This document shows positions 47,343-58,951 of a stretch of DNA of 64,000 bases, piece after piece. This DNA is from Massospora cicadina. Lineage: Eukaryota > Entomophthoromycota > Entomophthoromycetes > Entomophthorales > Entomophthoraceae. The translations under genes and the position numbers were made by a program. Below the pieces are notes generated by a model, which was given only the letters and a program-made list of their open reading frames with translations, was not told the DNA's origin and made no database searches. Positions within the stretch are counted from its first letter, which is position 1. Each line of letters opens with the position of its first letter. The stretch is taken from positions 1 to 64,000 of the forward strand of contig JAKSZP010010604.1 of assembly GCA_022478985.1 (NCBI GenBank), given 5' to 3'.

Positions 47343-50300
47343 GTGAACAAAGGCCAACCACCCAAGCGTAGGGAAGTCAATCCGCCCATATGTGCGCAGC
47401 ACATAGAAACAGATGATTTTCCTGCGCCAATATTAATTTTTTATAATGATACAAAGGAGGCTACGATGGATGTACCATCTGATGACCTTCCCGCTGGCCC
47501 AAACCCCAATATGACTAGAAACGTGGAAGAGCAATTTAACATGTGTACGTCAAGAAATGATCTGGCAACATGAATGATAACAAAAAGTGTAAAAGCGTCA
47601 ATGGGTCACAGGGCCCTAATGACTAGCATGGATGACGGGGTCAACTCCCTAGGATCAATGACTGCCAATATCTAGATGACAAGAGCAACCTTCCAGGAGC
47701 AAGTCCTGATGCTGATAACAGCGGAGTCAAGAATATTCCCCATTGAACCCCAATCAGCAGAGGGGATTGGGGCCTCACAGGGTGAGAAAATTATTGCCAA
47801 TAAAACAAAAAACCTGGATGAAGTATTAGTAGGATCCAAAACTGACTCAGATTCAAATGATGAAGATTGGCAGCTCAAACCAACAGAGCCAAGCTATAAA
47901 AAGTTTTCTACTGACATTGAGAAACTTACTTAATCCACTCAGGGTATTTGAGTGAAGAATAAGTTGGGCTCCAATTCCAAAAAGGCCCAGTTGGGGGGGC
48001 AAATGGTCTCTGACCAAAATTGATTTGGCAACATGAGAAATTCATTGGGCGTGATCCCTGATACGCTATTGGGTGCAATCCCTGACAAAGTCATGCCAAC
48101 AGGGGGCTCTAGCTCAACAATGCATCAACGGCTGATCCCAAATAGCCAATCGCCAACCCAATATGATCCATTGCGGACCAACCAAGGTGGGGTTGAAACT
48201 ATATTGAGGACTGAATCTGAGATATTGGATACCTAAGAGAGTTCAGCTAAAAAACTAAAAGTATTACCAGAAGGGGCAGAAACCCTGACAGCGGTCAAGT
48301 TGGCGGCCAGGGCCCCAGTAAAATTTACACTGATCCAGTCAGACATGCTAGTGCACTGAGGCGTGTCCACCTGTGAGGTCAAACAATGAGAGGCCCTCCA
48401 GTTTCCATACTCTACGGCGACTCAATGGGTCTCTACAGATATCAAGCCAGCCATCGCAGCTATATGGCAAGACCACAAAATTTCCGCTGGAGTGGCCAAA
48501 CGCTGGCTTGACACCCAAATCTCGATCAACATGGCAGTACAATTCAAGGCATCCTGAGTTCAAATCAAAGATGCCCTGGAATGGATGAAAATCCCCTGTG
48601 GACTACAAGGTGATAGAGGCCACAATCTGCAAAGATTTAAAACCGGTGGATGCAAAAGCCTGGATGGAGGCTGGAATTGACCTATTAAATGCAATGGAGT
48701 ACAATAAGGTGGGTATTACAGCATGATATGCCCAATATGTCAGGAGCTCGGGCCTCAACCCAAAAGACTTAGTCAAGTACACAAAACAATTCCCAAATGC
48801 ATCTACGGCCCTTGAATGGGCCTGACACTCCATTCTAGTGGACATGGCACTGGATTGGTATAACATTACTTTCTCCCCAGAGGAGGCACTACCGTGGATC
48901 ATGGCTGGGTTCAAGGCAACTGAGGCCTCACACTGGTCATACACCTAAATTCCACCAGCCACCGCATCAGACCTGATGAAAGTGGGCTGGACAAAGGAAA
49001 AGGTGGTGGAATGGGGACCCTTTCAGGATTGGTCGCCAGAAGAGGCCATCAACTGGTCTGCCAACAGATTCACACCAATGGAGATGAAATACTGGTTCCG
49101 AGCGGGGGCCATTATGGACCTAGTGTTTGAATGGGCAGAGCTGGGGGTGACTAAACTGATTTACAAAACTCTTAGAGGCTGACCATTCCTGATTGAAAAG
49201 TGGAAAATCTGGTGCGACGCTGCAACAATCACTGAAGCTGCAGACTGGGATGCAGCGGGGTTCACTTCCAATCAGCCCAACTGTGGATGGAACACAAGAT
49301 TTCACCACAGGCAGCAACAGCGATGAAAGGGGTCACAACCACAGACTTGGGCTGATAATGGCTCAAAGCGGGGATCCGCATCAAAACTATCCAGGATTGG
49401 AAGCAATCCTTCCCAGAACTAACATTAGCAGCCCCATATGCCGCTGAAGGCTTCACCCCCTTGGAAGCATTCCAATGGAGTGAAGCAGGTGTTCTGGAAG
49501 ACATGGCATGGGTATTTACAGATGAGGGGCTGGAATAGTGTTACAGTAAGGGACTGGTGCCAGCGTAGTTTGATTACGCTGGAGGTCCTTCAACAATACT
49601 CCACCCAACGTGCAGCCCATAATCTGCCCTTAAGTGGTACTGACTGGGGTTCTCGCCATCGGATGCCCTAGAGTGGCAGAGCCTAGAGATTGGAGCACAA
49701 ATGACTAGAAGTATCAACCACTGAGGTTTCAGCATTTGTCAGATCAAAGCATTTCTCAACCGGGGATTCAGCCTCAATGAATTGGTAAGTTGGATTTTGA
49801 AGGGAAAGACCCCACCAAAGTACCCAAACCAAGCGCAAAAACCAAATTGTACGGTGCTGCGGTGGCGCATACTGAAGAAAACACCTGGAACGGAGCAGAT
49901 AGCCACATTGAATACATCCATCAGTTGATCAGCAGGGGCTTTACAGATCACCAGGCACCGAAATCATACCTAAAAGATGCTAAAAATCCACCTGCAACTA
50001 GTTGAGGAGGAAGAATGGTCCAACTTGATATTGTCAATTTATCAGGAACTCGATGAAGTCCTATCTGGAGGGGACTTTGATCATCACTGGGTACCTTAAT
50101 GGGGCTATATAGATATAGTGATCACAGGCGAGTTGGACTGCAAGAAACTCCTCGAAATCAGCATCAAATACAAGGGGATTTATCTGTGAATGGAGCTGAC
50201 CAGATATGCTAACCAAACTACAAGGTGGGTAACCTTCCAAAATCTCCCCACCAATTGCGAACAGGAGTGGGTTCACAAAGTGATCCAGAACGGATTGTTG

Positions 50301-51072
50301 TACTATGGGGAAGTATGAGAATTCCGGCAAGCTGGTTTTGACTACATTGCAAAGTGCCTTCACCTTGGACAGTGGAAGCACTGTATGAACTGGCACCCTG
50401 GATGAAACCAAACAGAATTACTCTACCCAGATTCATCCGCCTGCCTGGCCTTGATAGGGTAGTATATGGTGAACAGGAGGATGCCAAACAAGTGTGCCAG
50501 TTCTGCTACCAGACCAGCCACACAATGGTTCAATGCCACCATCATAAAGGTAAAACTACATGGGAGTACAAATATGACCCCGTTGGGGAATCAACAAGGT
50601 GGGTACCAAGACTTTCCTCCGCCTGAAAGCCATAGAATGGATCCCATGCAACTTAACAGAGGTAGTGGATATGAAATGCCAGCGACAAGAATTGGACCTA
50701 GCACATAGAGAAGCGTGGCAATGGGAAATGGCAAAGTGACCTGAAGCGGATGATGAACTGTTTATAAATCCAAACCCCAAATCTTATGCAATGGATGAGG
50801 TAACTGACCCTGGACCAACAGAGAAACATCCAGCCCAAGTGGAATGGATGGTCCAGGAGGAGGAAAGATGGCAGAAGGCAAACCTGAAGAAGTCCCCCAA
50901 GCAAGGGAGGATGCAGGATCCCAGCAAGTTGAAATTAAAACCTGATAAGATGAAAGAGAATACAAAATTGAATCAGAAGTCATTGGCAAATAAACCTGAG
51001 AAATTGGGGGAAAATCAGCAGGAGCAACAAAATTGGCAAAATTGGCCAGGCAATCACCAACTAAAAAATTGA
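47343..51072 (+). pseudogene. LINE-2 ORF1 region with tryptophan-rich helical repeats
   Basis: The opening part (47343-47570 and 47676-47930) is acidic and low in recognisable features. From about 48600 to 49950 the translation is a series of degenerate units of roughly 15-20 residues of the type GF(S/T)PxEAxxWxxAG: examples are FSPEEALPWIMAGF (48880-48920), DWSPEEAINWSANRFTP (49030-49080), GFTPLEAFQWSEAG (49450-49490) and GFSPSDALEWQSLEIG (49640-49690). The end (50790-51072) is rich in Lys and Gln. Stops separate segments. The repeats suggest an alpha-solenoid or scaffold role; no knuckle was recognised. Confidence 0.55.
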
Positions 51073-51429
51073 GTTCTTCCAGTAATTAAATGAAGGGGTG
51101 CGAATCTGGCCGATGGATGAGGGAGAATCTGCCAGTCCACCAGAAGGGAACAAGGGGCACCTGGACCCAATCATAAAACCATCCTCATAAAACCATTGAC
51201 AGGGAGATGGGGATGGTGACCAAATTCCCAGTACACAGGATGCCTGGGAATATAATCCAGTCCCAACCAACTGACCCCAAAAACCAAATATTGCACCCCA
51301 CCAACCATTGACACCACCACCATCAACCAACCATACCTTTAGTACGGGACTTGATCCAAAACCCAGACAACGCTAAACCTCATACTTGTGGGTTGGGCAG
51401 CTGGAAATGAGGATTGCGACTACAAATGC

Positions 51430-52239
51430 TTGGGGGATGGAAAGCATACAAATGAGGAGGAGGAAAATGCGCCGTTTAAAAACTAATAATAATATTGACC
51501 TAATTTATATTTCAGAAACAGAAGCTGGTAACTAAAAGGAAATGGTGCTGAGCTCAAACTGCGAAGTGAAAAACCACCTGTGGTCCCACCAGATAGGCTA
51601 CCAAGCTCTATGGATGGACCACGTGGCGATAATCACAATGGATAAAAAATAGACTTAAAAATTTGTAGAAGAAACTCACGCTGGTAGGATCTTGATAGCG
51701 ATGGCTACAAACAGAGACACTGGCAGGAGCATACAAGCGGTAGCAGTCTACACCCCATTGAAGCTCCACAAAACCATATTTTTTGGGATTTCTTAGTGGA
51801 AGTACCATCTGAAGTGACAACCATAATAGCAGGCGACCTGAACTGTTGGATGAATGTGAGACAGGATACATACCCAATGAGAGAACACCCCAACAGTAAA
51901 GCTGACAAGATGCTCAATTACCTAGTCAAATTGGGGATGTGCCTAATGATTGATAAAGAGGATGACAACCCAGTCAATCTAACATGGTGGTCATATGACG
52001 CCACCGGATCCCCACTGTCAGGATCACATTTAGATTACATCCTTGTATCATCAGACCTCAGGCCAATGACGTCCAACAGCGAGGTTAGCATAAATGCTGA
52101 AAGTGACCACATGGTCATATGGGTGGAGATCAACCTTGATGAACCTCTGAGGAACCACAAGTGGCAACTGGCACCAGCCACACTGAGGAACATGGGGATT
52201 GGTACCGAATGGTTGACGCGGGACTGGATCAACTGGTAG
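51430..52239 (+). pseudogene. LINE-2 ORF2 endonuclease
   Basis: APE-type endonuclease blocks in order: IDLIYISETEAG (51495-51530, catalytic Glu), AVAVYTP, then in the next frame IIAGDLNCW (51822-51850, GDxN), SGSHLDYILVSSD (52020-52060) and ESDHMVIWVEI (52098-52130, SDH). A one-base frameshift near 51780 separates the first blocks from the rest; otherwise the catalytic residues are all present. This enzyme nicks the target DNA. Confidence 0.8.
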
Positions 52240-52769
52240 CGCATCTGGACAACCACCTGGAGTTGGACCCACTAGAATGGTGGACCTGAATCAAAGCGAG
52301 GATGAAACATGATGCTATGAAGTTTGAAAAAGTGACCTCCTACAAGAGGACAGCTGCCATGAAACAACTGAAGTCTAAATTAGAAAGGCTGAGGCTCACC
52401 CACCAGGACAGCGAAGACTGGTGGAGTGAGTACTGAACAACACACAAAAAGTATTGGGCCATAATGATGAAGTAAGACTCAGAGAGATGGACCAATGCAA
52501 CTTACCAATATCAGAGCCTAGTGGGGATGATGACCAAAGAGGGCCTGAAACACCTCAAGGGAATCTGAACTAAGGCTAGGGTATGGGAAGTGGAGACAGC
52601 AGAAGGGGAAGTATCATCAGACCCTGAAACAATCAAGTGTGAGGTCAAACTTTTTTACAGTGATCTCTTCTGACAAAGAGAAATGAGTGAACTGGTAACA
52701 AAAACCCTTATTGACCTGGCCAAGCTGGCACTGAGTGGCTGTATATTGGAAGACATTGCCAAGCTATCT

Positions 52770-53680
52770 GCCTAAATCTCTATTGATGAAGTTAAGAGGG
52801 CACTAAAGGAGTTGCCAAGAATGAAAGCATCAGGCCCCTGACAATATGTGTGCAGAAATATAAAGCATAATCTGAGACCACATCACGCTGGAGCTCAAAG
52901 CCCTCTTTAACCACTGTTTGCATAATGGCAAACAAATTCTGGGAGGCCATGAGACCCAAATTGTACTTCTGTACAAAAAAGGCCTCAGATGCCAACTTCA
53001 GAACTGGCACCCAATTGCACTATCGAACACTGATTATAAATTGCTCACATACATCTTATCTAATGGCTGATGGCAACAGCACCACACACACTCCATAGCA
53101 CCCAACACAGCTTCATCAAAGGCTGTAATATATGGGACAGCATTGGTTCAATCCAGAGCATACTCCAGGATATGAGGGGCATTGAACAAGAATACCTAAT
53201 GTTCCTTGACATGGAAAAGGCATATGACCAAGTAGTGTGGTCATTCCTACATGAGGCACTGAAGGTGGTCAGCATCCCCAACATGTTTTGAGCATGGATA
53301 ATGATGCTGTACTCAGGTCTGGTAACAAAGGTTATGGTCACAGATGGCACAACCAACAAAATCCCTGTCAGGCAAGGTCTCCACCAAGGTGACCCTATAT
53401 CACCAATACTCTTCAACTTTGCAGCCAACATTCTACTGGCAGCAGCGGACACAAAGCTCTGGGTTTAGTCCACCCTAACCAAATGCCACTTAAGATGCTA
53501 GCATTCATGGATGATACAGTAGTAGGAATAAGCTCCTTGACTGACCTCCAGGGCTCTGAGGAACTATTAAACCTCTATCAGCTCACATCAAATGCAAAAA
53601 TCAATTTGGCAAAAACCTCAGTGATGAGGATCAGCAACCTGAGCTTCAACCCACCAACTGACACAATACCAATTATGAGC
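52770..53680 (+). pseudogene. LINE-2 reverse transcriptase
   Basis: KASGP then a TGA and Q (52828-52845, the KxxGPD block), NWHPIALSNTDYKLLTYI, FLDMEKAYDQVVWSFL (53204-53250), RQGLHQGDPISPILFNF (53365-53425) and the catalytic strand MLAFMDDTVVGIS (53495-53535). FMDD keeps both aspartates, in contrast to LINE-1. Frameshifts lie at about 53060, 53290 and 53475. Confidence 0.85.
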
Positions 53681-55235
53681 TCCCAGATAGTCTATACCTC
53701 AGGATACTCTTCAATGACAAGGGACCAGCGGTACTGGAGACCAAACAAGAAGTATTGTCAAGCTTATCAATCTGAATGGCATGCTGGAAAGTGCCAGACT
53801 ATGCCTCAAGGAAAAAGTGCAGGTGATAAATATCTTCATCTTCTCAAAGTTATGGTATGTTGCTCATGTGCTGCCAATGAGCCTGAACCTAGAGAAGAAA
53901 ATCAGGTCAATGCTCCAAACTTTCCTGTGGTTCAAGGCAAAGATGGCACCAATTCCACTGGAAGCCCTGTCAAAACCAAAGAATGAAGGAGGCATGGGCC
54001 TACTGGACTTCAAATCTCATACCTGGCACATATGGGGGAAGTCATTTCTGAAGCTAACACAGATGCACATGCACTGCCTGACTCTAGCATGGGGTGTGAA
54101 CTGGGCAAGAGCCCAAGGCCTCCAAGAGCCAGTCTCCCCCTGATTATTATATAAATAGATGGTGAACCACCCAAAGATAACCTCACGAAAAGGAGCCCCA
54201 CACTACTGGTGACTCTGCAATTGGGCTGTGTGCCAGGGTGGGTGGTCATTTGAAAAATTGGACTGAGAGGCTGACCAAATTCAAAGGGATGGTGAAGCAT
54301 ATAATTCTGAAATAATTACTGCAACAAGCTGGGAGGAATATAACTAAATTGCTAATAAATATGTAACCAAATCAATCAGAATTAGGTACAAATTGATACT
54401 GATAGAATATGGGGATCCACTCCCAAAACTGGGGTATAATCTGCCCACCCACCCACAAATCCTTAATGACTGGACTACTGAAGGCCATGACACCAACTAC
54501 CTGACAAAGGAGTTGATTTTGGGCCTGAACACCCACTTGGTTACAGCCAAACAGCAGTTGGTAACATGGCATATCCTTAATTGGGCAAGCACAGTGGGCC
54601 AGATTACCAGCACAAAGAATGCCCTATATACACTGAACTGGAAGCAGATATAGCACATTGCTATTATGAATATGCCATGTTCAAAAAATACTGGTCTATG
54701 ATATAATATATCCTATCAGGCAATCATTCACCTCTGGGTATATATCTGTCGCAGGACCCGTTCTTTATAAAAACCCTGAGAATGGCTTTGATCCAACTAC
54801 AAGCCTTCATTTACCATTATTGTGTATGGGTAATTCACTGTATGCTTGTCACCAAGGTTATGAGCAATGAGTGCCCCCATCACAGAGGTTTGGTATTGAA
54901 GACCATTCAGATTATCTCCAATCAGCTCCACCGGATCCCAAAATTCTTGCGCATAATCCCTGGGTGTTATAAGGCCATGCATTTGGCTTTCCCTGCCAGA
55001 TTGCTCATCACACGCGATGAAGCTACTAATCATCTAAGAATAGTATGGCCTGTAAGCCCACTGCTGCTAGAGCTGTGGCTAGCAATGGTGATTACCAATC
55101 AGCAATGGTCAGAGGTGCTAGAATCTCTAGCAGCCCAAATCCCCAGTCTTTTTTACCCCTTGGCCAAATCGTCTGTATTCCTCCCTCCCCTCTTACTTTC
55201 TCTTAAAAGTTTTATTTTAATAAAGTATGGAGTAT
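53680..55235 (+). pseudogene. LINE-2 ORF2 C-terminal part and 3' UTR
   Basis: Contains the post-RT segment NEGGMGLLDFKSHTWHIWGKS (in two pieces, 53985-54040), comparable with GGMGLLDFKAHAAKI in LINE-1, so both belong to related clades. Open pieces continue to about 54650 and again 54782-55100. The last 130 bases are pyrimidine-rich 3' UTR ending AATAAAGTATGGAGTAT before the A-run. Confidence 0.65.
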
Positions 55236-55247
55236 AAAAAAAAAAAA

Positions 55248-55322
55248 TCTAGCATAATCAGCTCAGCTTTTGGCTCTAAACTTCAACTCTATAAAAGGTT
55301 AGTTGTTCAAATCCTGGCATAA
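55248..55322 (+). repeat. tRNA-like segment at LINE-2 right flank
   Basis: After the target duplication the sequence runs to GGTTAGTTGTTCAAATCC, like a pol III B box (GTTCAAATCC). Its counterpart on the minus strand near 57903-57968 has GTCAGGTGTTTGAATCTC. It is probably the head of an old SINE or part of a Helitron cargo, not a working tRNA: the arms do not pair. Confidence 0.4.
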
Positions 55323-56786
55323 TTATATATATAAAAGCAAATGTGTATGTGCACAATGCCCAGCCAAAAATAGAGAATGTAGAGCTCTGAAAATTTAGCT
55401 ATAGGTGAATGGGAGGGGGTCCGTGTGCACCTTGAAGCCCATTTTTAATTTTTATAGTAAAATAAAAAGTTTTATATGTAACAAGTGAAAGTTTTATATG
55501 TTTTTAATGGAAATTGGTATATTGTTACAGCCAAGAAGTTTGATATTCGGTTGATTCGGTAGTTTAAATGGTTTTGTCGAGCGGTTGGTGGGTTTATGTT
55601 GATTAATAAGCTTAACGGTTTAAATAAAGTTAGTGATTGGTTGATTTAATAAAGTTGATTGGTTTTGGTAAGTAGTTGTGATTTTGGTTGTTTCGATACA
55701 TTTAGTTTTGGTTTACGAAGCGGTTGGTGATTGGTTGATTTTTAATCTAATGGTTTTAGCTAAGTGGTTTAGTGGTTTAGTTAATTCGATAGGTTTAATT
55801 GGTTTTGGATGAATGGTTGGTAAATTAATATTGATTAATTATAATTTGATTAATTAATTAATCGATAACCATCTACAAATATAAAAAATATAAGATTATC
55901 AGATGAACTTTAAGCCCACAAACAAATCTGTGTAAACTGGGTATCAACAAGAATTAATCTTAAATTTTATTTACAAAAGAATCAGTATGTTAATTCGTTT
56001 ATATAGATGCATTATCTCAAGCAAATAACCAAAAATCACCAAACTTGGCACAAGTATTCTATAAAGTTTGAGAACGGAATGCTAATATGTAATTGTTTAA
56101 TATAATCATATAAATTTAAACATCAGTTATATATAAGATCTAGAACGTATATTTCTAATGATAATTATATAGCAATTTGGCTGTGTATTTTCATATTCAT
56201 TTAATTCAATAGTTTCATAGGCTTTGATATTTAGTTGGTAGGTTTTGGCTGTTTTGTAAGTTCAATAATTGGTTTTTGCTGAGTGGTGGTTTATTTTTTG
56301 GTTGATTCGATAGGCTCAATAGTTTCAGATAAGAGATTGATGGCTTTTGGGACCATCTAGTACTAAAAAAAGAGATTGATGGCTTAATTAATTTGGCAGA
56401 CTTAATTGATTTTAGCTAAGTGGTTGGAGGTTGGAATTTTTAATAGGTTTAATGGTTTCTGAACTTATTGATAGCTATCTACCAATATAAAAGCTAAAAT
56501 AATTTAGAATCTGATTGATTTGATAAGTTTATTTTATTTGGCCGAGTGGTTGATGGTTTTTGATCGAATCGATAGGATACAGTTTAGCTTTGGGGGCGAT
56601 TAGTTATTGGTTAATTTGATAAGCTCAGTTAGTTTTAGCTGAGTGGTTGGTGGTTTTTGGTTGATTCGATTGAACAATTAGATTTGGCTGAGTGGTTTTG
56701 TTTATCTATAGTATAAAATCTAAATTAATAAATTGAAAATCTGAAATTTTATAGACACCGTAGCGAAGCAAGGGTAAATCGGCTAG
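55323..56786 (+). mobile_element. Helitron-like element with CTAG end
   Basis: The left end resembles a Helitron start (TTATATATATAAAAGCAAATG) but lacks the usual TC, so that border is uncertain. The body consists of degenerate 'ttggttgattcgatag' repeats. The right end is ACCGTAGCGAAGCAAGGGT then CGGCTAG|T, with CTAG at 56783-56786 and a hairpin of the CCGT/ACGG type weakened by one change. Contains micro-insertion copy 4. Confidence 0.55.
56331..56385 (+). mobile_element. Micro-insertion copy 4 with 16-bp target duplication
   Basis: AAGAGATTGATGGCTT occurs at 56331-56346 and 56370-56385. The 23 bases between are TTGGGACCATCTAGTACTAA plus three A: the same core as the other copies but with four to five more bases at its 5' side. 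Confidence 0.88.
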
Positions 56787-57131
56787 TTATTGAATAATTC
56801 ACCAAATTGCTCACCTGAAACTCAAAAATCAGTATTATGTTTAAGTAGATTAAGTAGGTAGGATAATCAGCTCACCAGCCACGAGGGCAACAGTGAAGCT
56901 GTTAGTCCGTTTGGCTCGAGAGTAGTGCTGGCACAGCCTATAGGCTACAATGTGAGCTTACCATCATCTGATAAACTAAATACCGTAGCGAAGCACCGGT
57001 ATCTGGATGTTAGGTTTATATATTTTAAAAACTTGCCTAATTTGGTTTACCTAATTAATAAAATACTTTTGGCAAGTTAAGTAGAAGTTGATTTAGTTTT
57101 TTGGAAGATGTCATGTACACAATGATTTTAA
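56641..57131 (+). repeat. Direct repeat, left copy
   Basis: Matches 58463-58951. By eye the first 320 bases show no difference, then divergence of several percent begins after 'gtgagctta'. It includes a Helitron-type terminus (56757-56786), a tRNA-like block (56870-56955) and a second terminus (56982-57013, CACCGGT ... TTAG). Confidence 0.85.
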
Positions 57132-57782
57132 ATATAGAGAGGCTAGGTGACCCATGCGAATACTTCACATCACTTCTGGTAATAGGATTCCTTATACGAC
57201 TATCCTATGGATAGTACTTGATCAATAAAAATAGATTATTGCAAATAACGAATGATGCAAACTGGTATTAACATAACAAAAACAAAATATAATTTTTAAA
57301 TAAAAAAACTAATTTTGAAGTTGTGAAAAAATATTAATAAAAAATTAGTAAATATACAAATAGTGTGATGTATATTTCAAAATAAATTTTTTTCTAATTC
57401 AAATGAAAATATTTTTCACATTATTTGTATATTTACTAATTTTTTAACAAAAAACTTACTATTTTTATAAGAAATTTTACTTTTTTCAGAAATTATGACA
57501 ACAAACGCTTGCTACCTCAATATTATTGAGGTTAGAATAGTGCTCCACTGTTTTTGCAAATGTTGTATTACTTGCTTGCTTTAATTTGATTGACACGTTG
57601 TTTATACATTTATACGTTGTTTGTACGTTATTTATACGTTTATTCTATTCTATCCAGAGACTTCGGCACCACCATGACACTTTATACATGTAATTTTTAA
57701 ATGAATTTTTAAAATATAAGTTTTAAAATATAATTTTTTAATGAAACCATTAATTTTAAGATATTTACTTATTTTTTTGTCA
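57132..57782. other. AT-rich spacer with a 30-bp inverted repeat
   Basis: 'aaaaaattagtaaatatacaaat' at about 57341-57365 is inverted at about 57424-57447 and would fold into a hairpin with a loop of about 60 bases. No ORF. GC content is extremely low. Confidence 0.5.
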
Positions 57783-57895
57783 TTAGAGGTAAAAATAATC
57801 TTCAAAATGGTGTATCAAACATTAATTTTGATACAGTATTAAGAGAGATATTTCATACCAATAAAAATACACATTTGAGAAATAATATATAGAGA
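57783..57895 (-). repeat. Helitron-like 5' end, minus strand, copy 1
   Basis: On the minus strand it starts A|TCTCTATATATTATTTCTCAA at 57895. It is repeated at 58193-58306 with about 10 percent differences. Confidence 0.55.
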
Positions 57896-58192
57896 TTCAA
57901 ACACCTGACCTTTATAAAATTTAGGTAGAACCAAACGCCGAGACGATTATGCTTGAGGAGACAATTGTAAAATCAATTGTCTTTTTGATTCATTTTGATT
58001 AGCTAACTTGCTAATTAGCTAAATGACTACTAACCACTTAACAAAACCATTTAAAATATCGAATCAAACGAATACCAAACTGCTCAGCCGTAACAATATA
58101 GCGAATATCATCGAAAACATATAGGGGTTTCACTTGCTACATATAAAACTTTTTATCTTACTATGAAAAGAATATTTTATTTATTTTTCGTC
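57896..58192 (-). repeat. Uninterrupted relative of the LINE-2 insertion site
   Basis: On the minus strand it reads from 'aaaagttttatatgtagcaag' through 'ggttttgttaagtggttag' and 'caattgattttacaattgtct' to 'caagcataatcgtctc' and the tRNA-like block. It matches the left flank (47020-47242) and right flank (55265-55320) of LINE-2 without the LINE. Confidence 0.65.
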
Positions 58193-58306
58193 ATTAGAGG
58201 GAAAAATAATCTTCAAAATGGCGTATCAAGCATTAATTTTGATACAGTATTAAGGGAGATATTTCACACCGACAAAAAAATACCCTTGAGAAATAATATA
58301 TAGAGA
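58193..58306 (-). repeat. Helitron-like 5' end, minus strand, copy 2
   Basis: Starts A|TCTCTATATATTATTTCTCAA at 58306 on the minus strand; partner of 57783-57895. Confidence 0.55.
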
Positions 58307-58462
58307 TGTTTCGGGTAGCAGTTTGGAGTTATTTGATTAATTCGATAGGTTTATTTTGTTTGGCCGAGTGGTTAATGGCTTTTGGTCGAATCGATAGGAC
58401 ATAGTTTAGGTTTGAGGGGTGATTAGTTATTGGTTGTTTTGATAAGTTCAGTTAGGCTTACC
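58307..58462 (+). repeat. Degenerate 'gattcgatagg' minisatellite-like block
   Basis: Same family of irregular roughly 50-base units as in the bodies at 27840-28230, 55540-55830, 56210-56700 and 58970-59170. Confidence 0.5.
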
Positions 58463-58951
58463 TGAGTGGTTGGTGGTTTTTGGTTGATTCGATTGAACAA
58501 TTAGATTTGGCTGAGTGGTTTTGTTTATCTATAGTATAAAATCTAAATTAATAAATTGAAAATCTGAAATTTTATAGACACCGTAGCGAAGCAAGGGTAA
58601 ATCGGCTAGTTATTGAATAATTCACCAAATTGCTCACCTGAAACTCAAAAATCAGTATTATGTTTAAGTAGATTAAGTAGGTAGGATAATCAGCTCACCA
58701 GCCACGAGGGCAACAGTGAAGCTGTTAGTCCGTTTGGCTCGAGAGTAGTGCTGGCACAGCCTATAGGCTACAATGTGAGCTTATCATCTGATAAACTTTA
58801 AATACAGTAGCGAAGCACGGGTATTTGGATGTTAGGGTTTATATATTTTAAAAACCTGCCTAATTTGGTTCCCCTAATTAATAAAATACTTTTGGCAAGT
58901 TAAGTAGAAGTTGATTTAGCAGTTGGAAGACATGTCACACAATGATTTTAA
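58463..58951 (+). repeat. Direct repeat, right copy
   Basis: Partner of 56641-57131. Holds the termini at 58580-58609 (CTAG|T) and 58803-58835 (TTAG). Confidence 0.85.

Larger units (their letters stand above)
47243..55247 (+). mobile_element. LINE-2: 8-kb non-LTR retrotransposon with poly(A)
   Basis: Plus-strand element bounded by the 17-bp duplication at 47226 and 55248 and ending in a 12-A run (55236-55247) after AATAAAG. It has an unusually long ORF1 region (about 3.7 kb) and an ORF2 with endonuclease, RT and C-terminal part. Many single-base changes and indels interrupt the frames, but endonuclease and RT active-site motifs are still readable. Its 5' end is close to full length, since the sequence upstream of ORF1 reaches the target duplication. 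Confidence 0.8.

Noticed and set aside
48603..49700. TGA read as an amino acid (altered genetic code)
   Set aside because: In-frame stops in the elements include TAA and TAG as well, frameshifts are common, and the velvet gene reads through without internal TGA. Ordinary decay explains the pattern.
55248..55322. Functional tRNA gene
   Set aside because: A B-box-like sequence is present but acceptor, D and anticodon arms do not pair. The same applies to 11795-11927, 57903-57968 and 59353-59450.
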